Source: Mycetohabitans endofungorum
GTDB taxonomy: Bacteria; Pseudomonadota; Gammaproteobacteria; Burkholderiales; Burkholderiaceae
Direction: 5' to 3'
Assembly (NCBI RefSeq): GCF_002927045.1
Contig: NZ_PRDW01000010.1
Location: forward strand, 1-64,000
DNA: 64,000 nt
Shown piece by piece: positions 38,498-52,004 of this stretch. The notes beneath the pieces were generated by a model. It had not been told where the DNA came from. It was given only the letters and a program-made list of their open reading frames with translations, and made no database searches. Each line of letters begins with the position of its first letter. The first letter of the stretch is position 1. The translations under genes were made by a program, and so were the position numbers.

Positions 38498-39289
38498 ATG
38501 TCGAAGCAACAACGATCGAAGCTGGTAGTCGGAAACTGGAAGATGCACGGCCGCGTCGCCGACAACGATGCGCTGCTGCACGCGCTCGTGCAACGCGTGG
38601 CGACACTCGGGCCGCAGGTGCGGCTCGGCGTGTGTGTGCCGCATCCGTATCTCGCGCAGGCCCAGGCGCGTCTTGCCGGCACGCCAATCGCGTATGGCGC
38701 GCAGGATGTATCCGCGCACACGCAGGGCGCGTATACGGGTGAGGTCGCCGCTCCAATGGTCGCCGAGTTTGGCGCGACGCTGGCGATCGTCGGTCACTCG
38801 GAGCGCCGCGCGTTGCATGCGGAATCGTCGGAGTGGGTGGCGGCTAAGGCGCAGCGCGCACTCGAGGCCGGTATCACGCCGATCGTTTGCGTCGGCGAAA
38901 CGCTGGATGAGCGGCAGGCCGGGCAGACCGACAGCGTTGTGCGTGCGCAGCTTGCAGCGGTGCTCGACGTGCTGGACGAGGCCGATGTGGCGCGGCTGGT
39001 TGTGGCATATGAGCCGGTTTGGGCCATTGGTACCGGACAGAGCGCGACGGCGCAGCAGGCGCAGCAGGTCCACGCCGCGTTGCGGGCGCAGCTCACGGCC
39101 AAAGGGGGCGTGCAGGTACCGCTGCTGTATGGCGGCAGCGTGAAGCCGGGCAATGCACAGGAATTGTTTTCGCAAGCGGATATCGACGGCGGCCTGATTG
39201 GTGGCGCATCGTTGTCCGCGACCGATTTCCTTGCGATCGGCGCGGCGGCAGCCGCGGCACTCGCCGGGGATCCGGCTTATTCTAGGTGA
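38498..39289 (+). CDS. tpiA: Triosephosphate isomerase
   Basis: Interconverts dihydroxyacetone phosphate and glyceraldehyde 3-phosphate. The protein has 263 residues with [10 protein letters not shown] (catalytic Lys), IVGHSERR (catalytic His), [13 protein letters not shown] (catalytic Glu) and [11 protein letters not shown] (phosphate loop). The stop overlaps the secG start by one base (TGATG), so the two genes are coupled, the standard arrangement in beta-proteobacteria. Confidence 0.98.
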   Translation: MSKQQRSKLVVGNWKMHGRVADNDALLHALVQRVATLGPQVRLGVCVPHPYLAQAQARLAGTPIAYGAQDVSAHTQGAYTGEVAAPMVAEFGATLAIVGHSERRALHAESSEWVAAKAQRALEAGITPIVCVGETLDERQAGQTDSVVRAQLAAVLDVLDEADVARLVVAYEPVWAIGTGQSATAQQAQQVHAALRAQLTAKGGVQVPLLYGGSVKPGNAQELFSQADIDGGLIGGASLSATDFLAIGAAAAAALAGDPAYSR

Positions 39290-39687
39290 TGCAAATGTTG
39301 TTCTTGAAGACGTTGATTATCGTGGTGCAGGTGCTGTCGGCGCTCGGCGTGATCGGGCTCGTTTTACTGCAGCATGGCAAGGGTGCCGACATGGGCGCGG
39401 CATTCGGCAGCGGGGGATCGGGCAGCTTGTTCGGCGCCAGCGGCTCGGCCAACTTCCTGTCGCGTACCACGGCAGTCCTCGCCACCGTGTTCTTCGTTAG
39501 CACGCTCGCGCTGACCGCGCTGGGTAGCTACCGTCCGAAGACCGGCGGCGGCTTGTTAGGCGGTGCGGCGCCACTGGCGGCGAGCGCGCCGGCAGCGGGT
39601 TCGGGTCCGGCTTCCGGTGTCGCGGCGCCGGGCAGCGCAGCGTCGTCTGCGGCCGCGTCCACGCCGGGACAGGATGTGCCGAAATAA
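39289..39687 (+). CDS. secG: Preprotein translocase subunit SecG
   Basis: Small partner of SecYE in the inner membrane. The 132-residue protein has two membrane segments (LIIVVQVLSALGVIGLVLLQ and LATVFFVSTLALTAL) separated by the conserved HGKGADMGAAFGSGGSGSLF loop. A flexible Ala/Gly/Ser tail of about 50 residues follows. The ATG at 39289 shares a base with the tpiA stop. Confidence 0.95.
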   Translation: MQMLFLKTLIIVVQVLSALGVIGLVLLQHGKGADMGAAFGSGGSGSLFGASGSANFLSRTTAVLATVFFVSTLALTALGSYRPKTGGGLLGGAAPLAASAPAAGSGPASGVAAPGSAASSAAASTPGQDVPK

Positions 39688-39744
39688 CGCGAAAGTTGGC
39701 AAAACTATGTTTCCTGCGGTGTGCAGAAAAACGTGTTTTGTGCG

Positions 39745-39773
39745 TTGAACAAACGACCTAACCAAGTTACAAT
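39745..39773 (+). promoter_or_regulatory. Promoter of tRNA-Leu
   Basis: TTGAAC (39745-39750) and TACAAT (39768-39773) have a 17-bp spacer. The predicted start is about 70 bp before the tRNA. Confidence 0.72.
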
Positions 39774-39851
39774 TGAAATCTTGAAGCGATTCGCGGTAAC
39801 AGTGGTAACGAAGGGCTAACGCTCCGAGTGGCCTCCCGGATTGCAAACAGT

Positions 39852-39936
39852 GCCGACGTGGTGAAATTGGTAGACACGCTATCTTGAGGGGGTAGTGGCG
39901 CAAGCCGTATGAGTTCGAGTCTCATCGTCGGCACCA
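39852..39936 (+). tRNA. tRNA-Leu (anticodon GAG)
   Basis: This 85-nt class II tRNA has the acceptor pair GCCGACG/CGTCGGC, anticodon stem CTATC/GGTAG around TTGAGGG with anticodon GAG, a long variable arm, the T-loop GTTCGAGTC and an encoded CCA. Confidence 0.97.
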
Positions 39937-39945
39937 ACGTTATCC

Positions 39946-39988
39946 AATGCCAGCCGCTTGCATTTACGCTTCGGCTGGCATTTATTTT
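39946..39988 (+). terminator. Rho-independent terminator after tRNA-Leu
   Basis: AATGCCAGCCG and CGGCTGGCATT form an 11-bp stem followed by TATTTTTT. It separates the tRNA from the nuo operon. Confidence 0.88.
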
Positions 39989-40101
39989 TTAAGCGCTGTT
40001 TCCGTCACGGTGTTGCGGCTTCGAAGTGACGCATCCGCGCAGTATCCTGGTCGGAGCGGTCGGGCCGGCCGACACCTTGAACCAACCGATAGAGGATAGT
40101 C

Positions 40102-40461
40102 TTGAACCTCGCTGCCTATTTCCCCGTCCTGCTGTTTCTTCTCGTGGGCCTCGGTTTGGGGATTGCTTTGGTCGGTATCGGCAAGCTCCTGGGTCCGAAC
40201 AAGCCGGACAGCGACAAGAATTCCCCGTACGAGTGTGGTTTCGAGGCGTTCGAAGACGCGCGCATGAAGTTCGACGTGCGCTACTACCTGGTTGCTATTC
40301 TCTTCATCATTTTTGATTTGGAAACGGCCTTTCTGTTCCCTTGGGGCGTTGCGTTGCGCGACATCGGTTGGCCGGGCTTCATCGCGATGATGATCTTCCT
40401 GCTCGAGTTCCTGCTGGGCTTCGCCTATATCTGGAAACGTGGTGGCCTGAACTGGGAATGA
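40102..40461 (+). CDS. nuoA: NADH-quinone oxidoreductase subunit A
   Basis: Membrane subunit at the junction of the arms of complex I. The 119-residue protein has three membrane helices and the conserved [20 protein letters not shown] loop near the quinone site. The start is a TTG at 40102, preceded by AGAGGAT; no ATG or GTG gives the conserved N-terminus [15 protein letters not shown]. It is the first gene of the 14-gene operon nuoA-N. Confidence 0.95.
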   Translation: MNLAAYFPVLLFLLVGLGLGIALVGIGKLLGPNKPDSDKNSPYECGFEAFEDARMKFDVRYYLVAILFIIFDLETAFLFPWGVALRDIGWPGFIAMMIFLLEFLLGFAYIWKRGGLNWE

Positions 40462-40520
40462 ACGCAAATCACGCTTGAATGTCGGGTGCAAGGCTTGCCG
40501 CCCGTCTGGAGTTGAAAGCA

Positions 40521-41000
40521 ATGAGTATCGAAGGGGTCTTGAAGGAAGGCTTTGTCACCACGACGGCTGACAAGCTGATCAACTGGACGCGGACCGGTTC
40601 GCTGTGGCCGATGACGTTCGGGCTCGCCTGCTGCGCGGTTGAGATGATGCATGCCGGCGCTGCACGCTATGACCTGGACCGTTTCGGTGTCGTGTTCCGA
40701 CCGAGTCCGCGTCAGTCCGATGTCATGATCGTGGCCGGTACGCTGTGCAACAAGATGGCGCCTGCGCTGCGCAAGGTCTATGACCAGATGGCCGAGCCGC
40801 GCTGGGTGATCTCGATGGGCTCTTGCGCGAATGGCGGTGGCTACTATCACTACTCGTACTCAGTCGTGCGCGGATGTGACCGGATCGTGCCGGTCGACGT
40901 GTACGTGCCCGGCTGCCCGCCGACCGCCGAGGCGCTGGTCTACGGCGTGATCCAGTTGCAGGCGAAGATTCGTCGCACCAACACCATCGCCCGGTCGTAA
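40521..41000 (+). CDS. nuoB: NADH-quinone oxidoreductase subunit B
   Basis: Peripheral subunit that holds iron-sulfur cluster N2, the last electron carrier before quinone. The ligands are the adjacent cysteines in [12 protein letters not shown], the cysteine in [12 protein letters not shown] and the cysteine in [14 protein letters not shown]. The 159-residue length is standard. The ATG at 40521 begins [11 protein letters not shown]. Confidence 0.97.
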
Positions 41001-41015
41001 CGCGGAGTTCCCCAC

Positions 41016-41618
41016 ATGGCAAGCAAACTCGAGATCCTGAAGGCGAACCTCGATCAGTCGCTCGGCGACAAGCTGAAAAGCGCGACGGAGTCACTCGGGC
41101 AATTGACGATCGTCGTCGCCGCTAGCGATCTGATCGACGTCGCGACGCGGCTGCGCGATGACCCGGCGCTTGGCTTCGAGCAATTGAGCGACCTGTGCGG
41201 CGTCGATTATTCGACGTATGGCGATGGCGGATACGACGGCCCTCGCTTTGCCGCAGTGTCGCATCTGCTGTCGATCCGCAACAACTGGCGACTGCGCTTG
41301 CGGGTCTTCGCGCCGGACGACGATGTGCCGATTCTGCCGTCGCTGATCGACGTGTGGAATTCGGTGAACTGGTACGAGCGCGAGGCGTTTGATCTGTACG
41401 GGATCGTGTTCGAAGGCCATCCCGATTTGCGTCGGATCCTGACCGACTACGGTTTCATCGGCCACCCGTTCCGCAAGGATTTCCCGCTGTCCGGTTATGT
41501 CGAGATGCGCTACGACGCGCAAGAAAAGCGCGTTGTCTACCAACCTGTGACGATCGAGCCGCGCGAGATCACGCCGCGCGTGATTCGCGAAGAACGCTAT
41601 GGCGGCCTCAAGCACTGA
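41016..41618 (+). CDS. nuoC: NADH-quinone oxidoreductase subunit C
   Basis: The 30-kDa-type peripheral subunit that packs against NuoD and supports the quinone module. The 200-residue protein has the family signature [20 protein letters not shown]-type sequence (seen as [20 protein letters not shown]) and [19 protein letters not shown]. It is separate from nuoD, unlike the fused form of E. coli. Confidence 0.97.
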   Translation: MASKLEILKANLDQSLGDKLKSATESLGQLTIVVAASDLIDVATRLRDDPALGFEQLSDLCGVDYSTYGDGGYDGPRFAAVSHLLSIRNNWRLRLRVFAPDDDVPILPSLIDVWNSVNWYEREAFDLYGIVFEGHPDLRRILTDYGFIGHPFRKDFPLSGYVEMRYDAQEKRVVYQPVTIEPREITPRVIREERYGGLKH

Positions 41619-41701
41619 TCGCCTGCCAGGCCGGCTGCGGACCGTTTGCGCGAGCGCATGCCGTCCGTCCGAGTCATTGAATTTCTAGTAAGCCCGTGAA
41701 C

Positions 41702-42955
41702 ATGGCTGACATCAAGAACTACACGCTGAACTTCGGTCCCCAGCATCCGGCAGCGCACGGCGTGCTGCGCCTCGTGCTCGAGTTGGACGGCGAGGTGATC
41801 CAGCGTGCCGATCCGCACATCGGTTTGTTGCATCGCGCGACCGAAAAGCTGGCCGAGCACAAGACGTTCATCCAGTCGGTGCCGTACATGGATCGCCTCG
41901 ACTACGTGTCGATGATGGTCAACGAGCACGCGTATGTGATGGCGATCGAGAAGCTCGTCGGTATCGATGTGCCGATCCGGGCCAAGTACATTCGCGTGAT
42001 GTTCGACGAGATCACGCGAATTCTGAATCACTTGATGTGGATCGGCGCTCACGCGTTGGATGTCGGTGCGATGGCGGTGTTCTTGTACGCGTTCCGCGAG
42101 CGCGAGGACTTGATGGACGTCTACGAGGCGGTGTCCGGCGCGCGCATGCACGCGGCGTACTATCGGCCGGGTGGCGTCTACCGCGATCTGCCGGACGCGA
42201 TGCCGCAGTATAAGGCGTCGAAGATCCGCAACGAAAAGGCGCTCGCCCGGCTCAACGAGAATCGTCAGGGTTCGCTGCTCGATTTCATCGAGGACTTCAC
42301 GAACCGCTTTCCGGGCTACGTCGATGAGTACGAGACGCTGCTGACCGACAACCGGATCTGGAAGCAGCGGCTGGTTGGCATCGGCGTCGTCACGCCGGAG
42401 CGCGCGCTGCAACTGGGCATGACCGGCCCGATGCTACGCGGTTCGGGCGTTGAATGGGACTTGCGCAAAAAGCAGCCGTACGAGGTCTATGACCAACTCG
42501 ATTTCGACATTCCGGTCGGCGCGAGCGGCGACTGCTATGACCGATACCTCGTGCGCGTCGAGGAGATGCGCCAGTCGAACCGGATCATCAAACAGTGTGC
42601 TGCATGGCTGCGCAAGAATCCGGGCCCGGTGATGGTCGACAATCACAAGGTCACGCCGCCGTCGCGGCTGAACATGAAGTCGAACATGGAGGAGCTGATT
42701 CACCATTTCAAGCTCTTCACAGAAGGCATGCACGTACCCGAGGGCGAAGCGTACGTCGCCGTCGAGCACCCGAAGGGTGAGTTCGGTATCTATCTGGTGT
42801 CGGACGGCGCGAACAAACCGTACCGGCTGAAAATCCGCGCGCCCGGCTATGCGCATCTGTCTGCGCTTGACGAAATGGCGCGCGGTCACATGATCGCCGA
42901 CGCGGTCACGATCATCGGGACACAGGACATCGTGTTCGGCGAGGTCGACCGGTAG
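41702..42955 (+). CDS. nuoD: NADH-quinone oxidoreductase subunit D
   Basis: The 49-kDa-type subunit that forms the quinone-binding pocket with NuoB. The 417-residue protein has the N-terminal [20 protein letters not shown] loop with the quinone-contacting histidine, and [11 protein letters not shown] and GECYDRY-like [14 protein letters not shown] further on. The C-terminus DIVFGEVDR is complete. The ATG at 41702 is chosen over the in-frame GTG at 41696. Confidence 0.97.
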   Translation: MADIKNYTLNFGPQHPAAHGVLRLVLELDGEVIQRADPHIGLLHRATEKLAEHKTFIQSVPYMDRLDYVSMMVNEHAYVMAIEKLVGIDVPIRAKYIRVMFDEITRILNHLMWIGAHALDVGAMAVFLYAFREREDLMDVYEAVSGARMHAAYYRPGGVYRDLPDAMPQYKASKIRNEKALARLNENRQGSLLDFIEDFTNRFPGYVDEYETLLTDNRIWKQRLVGIGVVTPERALQLGMTGPMLRGSGVEWDLRKKQPYEVYDQLDFDIPVGASGDCYDRYLVRVEEMRQSNRIIKQCAAWLRKNPGPVMVDNHKVTPPSRLNMKSNMEELIHHFKLFTEGMHVPEGEAYVAVEHPKGEFGIYLVSDGANKPYRLKIRAPGYAHLSALDEMARGHMIADAVTIIGTQDIVFGEVDR

Positions 42956-43076
42956 CGTAACCGCTTGGAGCATCGCGCGTGGCGCGATGCTGTCGTATCA
43001 AGGAGCGTCAGGTCTGTCGGTAATGGTCCGCCGGCAGGTTTTCGTTCGGTAAGCATTGAATGAGTCGTGTCTGAAA

Positions 43077-43553
43077 ATGATCTCAGCTGAAGGCCTCAAG
43101 GAAATCGATCGCGCGGTGGCGAAGTACCCCGCCGGTCACCAGCAGTCCGCCGTGATGGCGGCGCTTGCGATTGCGCAGCGAGAGCAGGGCTGGCTGTCGC
43201 CGGAGCTGATGCAATTCGTCGCCGACTATCTGAAGATGCCGGCGATTGCGGTACAGGAAGTCGCGACGTTCTACACGATGTACGAGACCGCGCCAATCGG
43301 TCAGCACAAGATCACGTTGTGCACGAACCTGCCGTGCCAACTGGGCGGTGCAGAAGAGACCGCGGAATATCTGAAGCAGAAACTGGGAATCGATTTTGGC
43401 GAAACGACGCCGGACGGCAAGTTCACGCTGAAGGAAGGCGAGTGCTTCGGCGCCTGTGGCGATGCGCCGGTGGCGTTGCTGAACAACCATCGGATGTGCA
43501 GCTTCATGAGCCGCGAGAAGATCGACCAGTTGCTCGAGGAGCTGTCCAAATGA
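43077..43553 (+). CDS. nuoE: NADH-quinone oxidoreductase subunit E
   Basis: The 24-kDa-type subunit with the [2Fe-2S] cluster N1a. The four ligands are in CTNLPC (thioredoxin-like fold) and [11 protein letters not shown]. The ATG at 43077 gives 158 residues; an in-frame TTG at 43056 would add seven unconserved residues. The stop overlaps the nuoF start as ATGA. Confidence 0.95.
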   Translation: MISAEGLKEIDRAVAKYPAGHQQSAVMAALAIAQREQGWLSPELMQFVADYLKMPAIAVQEVATFYTMYETAPIGQHKITLCTNLPCQLGGAEETAEYLKQKLGIDFGETTPDGKFTLKEGECFGACGDAPVALLNNHRMCSFMSREKIDQLLEELSK

Positions 43554-44875
43554 CGTCTTTGCACGATCGGCATATCAATCCGCTGATTCTCGCGGGCCTG
43601 AACGGCGAGAACTGGCATTTGCAGGACTATGTCGCACGCGGTGGCTACCAGCAACTGCGCCGCATCCTCGAACAGAAGATCCCGCCGGAGCAGGTGATCG
43701 CGGACGTAAAGGCGTCTGGCCTGCGCGGCCGTGGCGGTGCAGGGTTCCCGACGGGACTCAAGTGGAGCTTCATGCCACGTCAGTTCCCCGGGCAGAAGTA
43801 CCTGGTGTGCAACTCCGACGAGGGCGAGCCCGGCACGTTCAAGGACCGCGACATCCTGCGCTGGAATCCGCACGCATTGATCGAAGGCATGGCGATTGGC
43901 GCGTATGCGATGGGTATTACCGTCGGCTACAACTACATTCACGGCGAGATCTGGGAAGTCTATGAGCGCTTCGAGCAGGCACTGGACGAGGCACGTGCCG
44001 CCGGCTATCTCGGTCATAACATCCTGGGAAGCGGGTTCTCGTTCGAATTGCATGCGCACCACGGCTATGGCGCCTATATTTGCGGCGAGGAAACCGCGCT
44101 GCTCGAGTCGCTCGAGGGCAAGAAGGGACAGCCGCGCTTCAAGCCGCCGTTCCCGGCCAGCTATGGCGCGTTCGGCAAGCCGACGACGATCAACAACACC
44201 GAGACGTTCGCGGCGGTGCCGTTCTTGCTGGCGATCGGTCCGCAGCAGTACCTGGAGCTGGGCAAGCCGAACAACGGCGGCACGAAGATTTTCTCAGTGT
44301 CCGGCGACGTGAACCTGCCGGGCAATTACGAAGTGCCGCTCGGCACGCCGTTCGCGAAGTTGATGGAGCTGGCCGGCGGCGTGCGCGGCAAGATCAAGGC
44401 GGTGATCCCGGGCGGCTCATCGGCGCCGGTGGTGCCAGGCGAACAGATGATGCAAACCGACCTGGACTACGACTCGATCGCGAAGGCCGGCTCGATGCTC
44501 GGCTCCGGCGCGGTGATCGTGATGAACGATACGCGTTGCATGGTGCGCTCGCTGCTGCGCCTGTCGTACTTCTACTACGAGGAGTCGTGTGGGCAGTGCA
44601 CGCCGTGCCGTGAGGGCACCGGCTGGCTGTATCGGGTCGTGCATCGGATCGAGCATGGCCAGGGGCGCCAGGAAGACCTGGACCTGCTGAACTCGGTCGC
44701 GGAGAACATCATGGGCCGCACGATCTGCGCGTTGGGCGACGCAGCGGCGATGCCGGTGCGCGGCATGTTGAAGCATTTCTGGAACGAATTCGAATATCAC
44801 GTCGAGCACAAGCATTGCCTCGTTCCGACGCAAGGCGGCATACAACGCGATACAGCGCTCGCCGCGACCGCGTGA
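43550..44875 (+). CDS. nuoF: NADH-quinone oxidoreductase subunit F
   Basis: Carries FMN, the NADH site and cluster N3. The 441-residue protein has the NADH-binding [18 protein letters not shown], the FMN-binding [16 protein letters not shown] and [17 protein letters not shown], and the [4Fe-4S] ligands in [13 protein letters not shown] with the distant cysteine in TICALGDAA. It is coupled to nuoE by a 4-bp overlap. Confidence 0.98.
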   Translation: MTSLHDRHINPLILAGLNGENWHLQDYVARGGYQQLRRILEQKIPPEQVIADVKASGLRGRGGAGFPTGLKWSFMPRQFPGQKYLVCNSDEGEPGTFKDRDILRWNPHALIEGMAIGAYAMGITVGYNYIHGEIWEVYERFEQALDEARAAGYLGHNILGSGFSFELHAHHGYGAYICGEETALLESLEGKKGQPRFKPPFPASYGAFGKPTTINNTETFAAVPFLLAIGPQQYLELGKPNNGGTKIFSVSGDVNLPGNYEVPLGTPFAKLMELAGGVRGKIKAVIPGGSSAPVVPGEQMMQTDLDYDSIAKAGSMLGSGAVIVMNDTRCMVRSLLRLSYFYYEESCGQCTPCREGTGWLYRVVHRIEHGQGRQEDLDLLNSVAENIMGRTICALGDAAAMPVRGMLKHFWNEFEYHVEHKHCLVPTQGGIQRDTALAATA

Positions 44876-44946
44876 GCGGGCGCCGCAAGTCGCCACGGCC
44901 CGCCGTGAGCGGGTGCACAGGATTAGGTTAGGGACCCTTCACCATC

Positions 44947-47277
<2,331 letters not shown>

Positions 47278-48342
47278 ATGGGCGTGTTCGAAACGATCAA
47301 TGCAACTGGCAGCCATCTGCTGGGCGTCGCGTGGCCGACCGTATGGGCGCTGGTGCGCATTCTCGTCGTGTCGGTCGTGATCCTGCTGTGCGTCGCCTAT
47401 CTGATTCTGTGGGAGCGCAAGCTGATCGGCTGGATGCACGTGCGGCTCGGGCCGAACCGCGTCGGGCCTAAGGGGCTGTTGCAGCCGATCGCCGACGTGG
47501 TCAAGCTGCTGCTGAAGGAAGTGATCCAGCCGGCGCAGGCGACGAAGTGGATCTATCTCATTGCGCCGATCATGGTGGTGGTGCCGGCATTCGCCGTCTG
47601 GGCGGTGATTCCGTTCCAGGCCGAAGCGGTGCTCGGCGACATCAACGCCGGCTTGCTGTATGCGATGGCGATTTCGTCGCTCGGCGTGTACGGCGTGATC
47701 CTCGCCGGCTGGGCATCGAATTCGAAGTACGCGTTCCTCGGCGCGATGCGCGCGGCCGCGCAGATGGTGTCGTATGAAATCGCGATGGGCTTTGCGCTGG
47801 TCGTCGTGCTGATGACGTCGGGCAGCCTGAACCTATCCGATATCGTACACTCGCAACAGCGCGGGTTGTTCGCCGGGCTCGGCCTGAACTTCCTGTCGTG
47901 GAACTGGCTGCCGCTGCTGCCGATGTTCGTCGTCTACTTCATCTCCGGCATCGCCGAAACCAACCGGCACCCGTTCGACGTCGTCGAAGGCGAGTCGGAA
48001 ATCGTCGCCGGGCACATGATCGACTACTCGGGGATGGCGTTCGCGCTGTTTTTCCTCGCCGAGTACATCAACATGATCGTGATCTCGGCGCTCGCCGCGA
48101 CGCTGTTCCTCGGTGGCTGGAGCGCGCCGTTCGAGTTCCTGTCGTTCATCCCGGGCATCGTCTGGCTGGTGCTCAAAGTGTTTTTCCTGCTGTCGGTGTT
48201 CATCTGGGCCCGTGCGACGTTCCCGCGTTACCGCTACGACCAGATCATGCGCCTGGGCTGGAAAATCTTCATTCCGGTATGTGTCGTGTGGCTGGTCGTG
48301 GTCGGTTTCTGGATCATGTCGCCGCTGAACATCTGGAAATAA
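47278..48342 (+). CDS. nuoH: NADH-quinone oxidoreductase subunit H
   Basis: Heel subunit of the membrane arm that shapes the quinone channel. The 354-residue protein has about eight or nine membrane helices. The conserved loops [40 protein letters not shown] (acidic quinone-channel loop) and [17 protein letters not shown] are intact. It starts immediately after the nuoG stop. Confidence 0.98.
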   Translation: MGVFETINATGSHLLGVAWPTVWALVRILVVSVVILLCVAYLILWERKLIGWMHVRLGPNRVGPKGLLQPIADVVKLLLKEVIQPAQATKWIYLIAPIMVVVPAFAVWAVIPFQAEAVLGDINAGLLYAMAISSLGVYGVILAGWASNSKYAFLGAMRAAAQMVSYEIAMGFALVVVLMTSGSLNLSDIVHSQQRGLFAGLGLNFLSWNWLPLLPMFVVYFISGIAETNRHPFDVVEGESEIVAGHMIDYSGMAFALFFLAEYINMIVISALAATLFLGGWSAPFEFLSFIPGIVWLVLKVFFLLSVFIWARATFPRYRYDQIMRLGWKIFIPVCVVWLVVVGFWIMSPLNIWK

Positions 48343-48351
48343 GGTGTCGCC

Positions 48352-48840
48352 ATGAACGCAATTCAGAATTTTTTCAAAACATTCTTCTTGACCGAGTTGT
48401 TCAAGGGGCTCGCGCTGACCGGACGGTATGCGTTCCAGCGCAAGATCACGGTGCAGTTCCCCGAGGAAAAGACGCCGGTTTCACCGCGCTTTCGCGGGCT
48501 GCATGCGCTGCGCCGCTATGAGAACGGCGAAGAGCGCTGCATCGCGTGCAAGCTATGTGAGGCGGTCTGTCCGGCGCTGGCGATCACGATCGAATCGGAA
48601 GTGCGCGCCGACAACACGCGCCGCACGACGCGTTACGACATCGACCTAACCAAGTGCATCTTCTGCGGCTTCTGCGAAGAGAGCTGCCCGGTCGATTCGA
48701 TCGTCGAGACACAGATCCTCGAGTATCACGGCGAGAAGCGCGGCGACCTGTATTTCACGAAGGACATGCTGCTCGCGGTCGGCGATCGCTACGAAGCTCA
48801 GATTGCGGCGGCAAAGGCGGCCGACGCACCGTACCGGTGA
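48352..48840 (+). CDS. nuoI: NADH-quinone oxidoreductase subunit I
   Basis: 8-Fe ferredoxin-type subunit with clusters N6a and N6b. The 162-residue protein has the two ligand sets [12 protein letters not shown] and [12 protein letters not shown]. An amphipathic N-terminal helix docks it on the membrane arm. It starts 9 bp after nuoH. Confidence 0.98.
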   Translation: MNAIQNFFKTFFLTELFKGLALTGRYAFQRKITVQFPEEKTPVSPRFRGLHALRRYENGEERCIACKLCEAVCPALAITIESEVRADNTRRTTRYDIDLTKCIFCGFCEESCPVDSIVETQILEYHGEKRGDLYFTKDMLLAVGDRYEAQIAAAKAADAPYR

Positions 48841-48907
48841 GCGTCGCGGGGCCCGTTGCCCCGACGCACGATAAGACAACGACACGCCTAACGATGATCC
48901 GGTAAAC

Positions 48908-49600
48908 ATGGAATTCACGACCGTCCTTTTCTACATCTTCGCGCTGCTCATGACCGTGTCAGGGCTCAAGGTGATCACCGCGCGCAACCCGGTTAGCTCG
49001 GCGCTGTTTCTGGTGCTCGCGTTCTTCAACGCCGCGGCGATTTGGATGCTACTCGAGGCCGAGTTCCTCGCGATCCTGTTGGTGCTCGTCTATGTCGGCG
49101 CGGTGATGGTGCTGTTCCTGTTCGTCGTGATGATGCTGGACATCAATCTCGACGTGTTGCGGCGCGACTTCCGCCGCTTCGTGCCAATGGCGACGATTGT
49201 CGGCGCGATCATCGTGGTTGAGACCGCGCTGATCCTCTGGCACGGTTACGGCGCGACCGTCTCGCCGGTGCATGACGCCGCGCAGACGATGCAAGCAGCC
49301 GGAGCCGGGGGTGCGATGTCAAACACCCGCCTGATTGGCCGGATCATCTACAGCGACTACATCTTCGCGTTCGAGGTCGCGGGCCTTGTGCTGCTGGTCG
49401 CGATCGTCGCGGCGATTGCGCTGACGATCCGCGACGGCAAAGACGTGAAGCGCCAGCGCGTCAGTGAGCAGGTGCGGGTGCGGCGCGAGGATCGCGTGCG
49501 GCTGGTACGAATGGCCGCCGAAAAGCAGGCGCCGGACGCATCGACGCAACCGGCGACGCCGGGCAACACCGGTGCTGGCGCGGTCGGCAACACCCGCTGA
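48908..49600 (+). CDS. nuoJ: NADH-quinone oxidoreductase subunit J
   Basis: Five-helix membrane subunit. The 230-residue protein has the pi-bulge helix region [20 protein letters not shown], which works as a gate in proton coupling. The C-terminus is longer than in E. coli and ends in a charged then Ala/Pro/Thr-rich tail, as in other Burkholderiales. Confidence 0.96.
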   Translation: MEFTTVLFYIFALLMTVSGLKVITARNPVSSALFLVLAFFNAAAIWMLLEAEFLAILLVLVYVGAVMVLFLFVVMMLDINLDVLRRDFRRFVPMATIVGAIIVVETALILWHGYGATVSPVHDAAQTMQAAGAGGAMSNTRLIGRIIYSDYIFAFEVAGLVLLVAIVAAIALTIRDGKDVKRQRVSEQVRVRREDRVRLVRMAAEKQAPDASTQPATPGNTGAGAVGNTR

Positions 49601-49622
49601 CCGGGACAAGGAGAAAAGAACC

Positions 49623-49928
49623 ATGTTGAGCCTCGCCCATTACCTCGTGCTCGGCGCGATCCTGTTTGCGATCTCGATTGTTGGGATCTTCCTGAACCGC
49701 CGCAACGTGATCATCATCCTGATGGCGATCGAGTTGATGCTGCTCGCGGTGAACACCAATTTCGTTGCGTTCTCGCACTATCTCGGCGACGCGCATGGCC
49801 AGATCTTTGTGTTCTTCGTGCTGACCGTGGCCGCGGCTGAAGCGGCAATCGGCCTCGCGATCCTGGTCACATTGTTCCGCAGCCTCGACACGATTAACGT
49901 CGAGGATCTCGACCGGCTCAAGGGTTAA
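49623..49928 (+). CDS. nuoK: NADH-quinone oxidoreductase subunit K
   Basis: Three-helix membrane subunit of 101 residues, related to MrpC. The two membrane glutamates of the proton path are in [13 protein letters not shown] and [13 protein letters not shown]. The ATG at 49623 follows AAGGAGAAAAG. Confidence 0.97.
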   Translation: MLSLAHYLVLGAILFAISIVGIFLNRRNVIIILMAIELMLLAVNTNFVAFSHYLGDAHGQIFVFFVLTVAAAEAAIGLAILVTLFRSLDTINVEDLDRLKG

Positions 49929-49948
49929 GGAAAAAGGCCCTGACTGTT

Positions 49949-51991
49949 ATGGCAACGACACTCAATCCCAACCTGCTGCTGGCGGTCCCGCTGGCGCCCC
50001 TGGCCGGCTCGCTGATCGCCGGCCTGTTCGGCAAGACCATCGGCCGCCACAACGCGCATCGCGTGACGATCCTCGGCGTGGCGATCGCATTCGTGATCTC
50101 CGCGCTGGTGTTCCTCGACGTGCTCGATGGCGCCAGCTTCAATAGCACGATTTACGAATGGGCGACGCTGCCAAGTATCGTGCCGGGACAGGGCAGCTTG
50201 AAGCTCGAAATCGGTTTCCTGGTCGATTCGCTGACCGCGATGATGATGTGCGTGGTTACCTTCGTGTCGCTGATGGTGCATATCTACACGATCGGCTACA
50301 TGGCGGAGGACCCGGGCTACCAGCGCTTCTTCTCGTACATCTCGCTGTTCACGTTCTCGATGTTGATGCTCGTGATGAGCAACAACTTCCTGCAACTGTT
50401 TTTCGGGTGGGAAGCGGTCGGGCTGGTGTCCTACCTGCTGATCGGCTTCTGGTACACGCGTCCGACTGCGATCTACGCAAACCTGAAGGCGTTCCTCGTA
50501 AACCGCGTCGGCGACTTCGGCTTTCTGCTCGGCATCGGCCTGGTGCTCGCGTATGTCGGCTCGTTGAACTATGGCGACGTATTCGCGCATCGCGACGCGC
50601 TGACCAGCGCAGGTGTGCTGCCGGGCACGCAGTGGCAGCTGATCACGGTGACTTGCATCTGCCTGTTCATCGGCGCGATGGGTAAGTCCGCACAGTTCCC
50701 GCTGCACGTGTGGCTGCCTGACTCGATGGAAGGCCCAACGCCGATCTCCGCGTTGATCCACGCCGCCACGATGGTGACCGCGGGCATCTTCATGGTCACG
50801 CGGATGTCGCCGCTGTTCGAGTTGTCTGACGCCGCGCTGTCGTTCGTGATGGTGATTGGCGCGATCACTGCGCTGTTCATGGGCTTCCTCGGCATCGTGC
50901 AGAACGATATTAAGCGGGTCGTCGCGTACTCGACGCTGTCCCAGCTCGGCTATATGACCGTGGCGCTCGGCGCCTCCGCTTACTCGGTCGCGGTATTCCA
51001 TCTGATGACGCACGCGTTCTTCAAGGCGCTGCTGTTCTTGGGCGCCGGTTCGGTGATCATCGGCATGCATCACGACCAGGACATGCGCAACATGGGCGGG
51101 CTGCGCAAGTACATGCCGATCACGTGGATCACGTCGCTGGTTGGCTCGCTTGCGCTGATCGGTACGCCGTTCTTCTCCGGCTTCTATTCGAAGGACTCGA
51201 TCATCGAGGCGGTCAAGTTGTCGCACTTGCCAGGTTCGGGATTCGCGTATTTCGCGGTGACCGCCAGTGTGTTCGTGACCGCGTTGTACTCGTTCCGGAT
51301 GGTTTTTATGGTGTTCCACGGTCCGGAGCGCTTTCGCAACGTGCATCACGACGGCGATGGGCATGGCCACGGTGCGCATCATGGGCATGGCGCGCACGAG
51401 CCGCACGAGACGCCGTGGGTGGTCACGCTGCCGCTAGTGCTGCTTGCGATCCCGTCCGTCGTGATCGGTGCGATCGCGGTTGGCCCGATGATTTTCGGCG
51501 ACTTCTTTGCGCACGGCGTCGTGTTCGACAAGGTTGTCTACGTCAGCGAGCATCACGAGGCGCTGCGTGAGATGGCCGAGGAGTTCCACGGCTGGATGCC
51601 GATGGCGTTGCATTCGGTCTCGGGCTTGCCGGCCTGGCTCGCGTTGACCGGTGTCATCGTCGCCTGGTTCCTGTACCTGAAGCGGCCGGACATCCCGGCG
51701 GCGATTCGTCAGCGTTTCTCGGGCATTTATACGCTGCTGGACAATAAGTACTACATGGACAAGATCAACGACGTCGTGTTCGCCAAGGGCGCGGTGGCGT
51801 TCGGCAAAGGACTCTGGAAGGAGGGCGATGTCGTCGTGATCGACGGCCTGGTCAACGGCAGCGCGCGCGCGGTCGCGAAGTTTGCCGGCGTGATCCGCTT
51901 CTTGCAAACCGGTTACATCTACCACTACGCGTTCGCCATGATTATCGGCATGTTGGGGTTGCTGACCCTGTTCGTTACGCTGAGCAAATAA
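49949..51991 (+). CDS. nuoL: NADH-quinone oxidoreductase subunit L
   Basis: Distal antiporter-like subunit of 680 residues, the terminal proton pump, with the long lateral helix at the C-terminus. The proton-path residues are in FFGWEAVGLVSYLLIGFW and SAQFPLHVWLPDSMEGPTPI. A histidine/glycine-rich loop of about 20 residues (around residues 466-486, six or more HGH-type repeats) stands between two membrane helices and could bind metal. Similar loops occur in related Burkholderia. Confidence 0.97.
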   Translation: MATTLNPNLLLAVPLAPLAGSLIAGLFGKTIGRHNAHRVTILGVAIAFVISALVFLDVLDGASFNSTIYEWATLPSIVPGQGSLKLEIGFLVDSLTAMMMCVVTFVSLMVHIYTIGYMAEDPGYQRFFSYISLFTFSMLMLVMSNNFLQLFFGWEAVGLVSYLLIGFWYTRPTAIYANLKAFLVNRVGDFGFLLGIGLVLAYVGSLNYGDVFAHRDALTSAGVLPGTQWQLITVTCICLFIGAMGKSAQFPLHVWLPDSMEGPTPISALIHAATMVTAGIFMVTRMSPLFELSDAALSFVMVIGAITALFMGFLGIVQNDIKRVVAYSTLSQLGYMTVALGASAYSVAVFHLMTHAFFKALLFLGAGSVIIGMHHDQDMRNMGGLRKYMPITWITSLVGSLALIGTPFFSGFYSKDSIIEAVKLSHLPGSGFAYFAVTASVFVTALYSFRMVFMVFHGPERFRNVHHDGDGHGHGAHHGHGAHEPHETPWVVTLPLVLLAIPSVVIGAIAVGPMIFGDFFAHGVVFDKVVYVSEHHEALREMAEEFHGWMPMALHSVSGLPAWLALTGVIVAWFLYLKRPDIPAAIRQRFSGIYTLLDNKYYMDKINDVVFAKGAVAFGKGLWKEGDVVVIDGLVNGSARAVAKFAGVIRFLQTGYIYHYAFAMIIGMLGLLTLFVTLSK

Positions 51992-52004
51992 CGCGAGGAC
52001 AGGT

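Noticed and set aside
49925-51406. 493-codon minus-strand open frame opposite nuoL
   Set aside because: It is Arg/His/Gln-rich mirror coding of nuoL, caused by GC-skewed third positions; no family resemblance.
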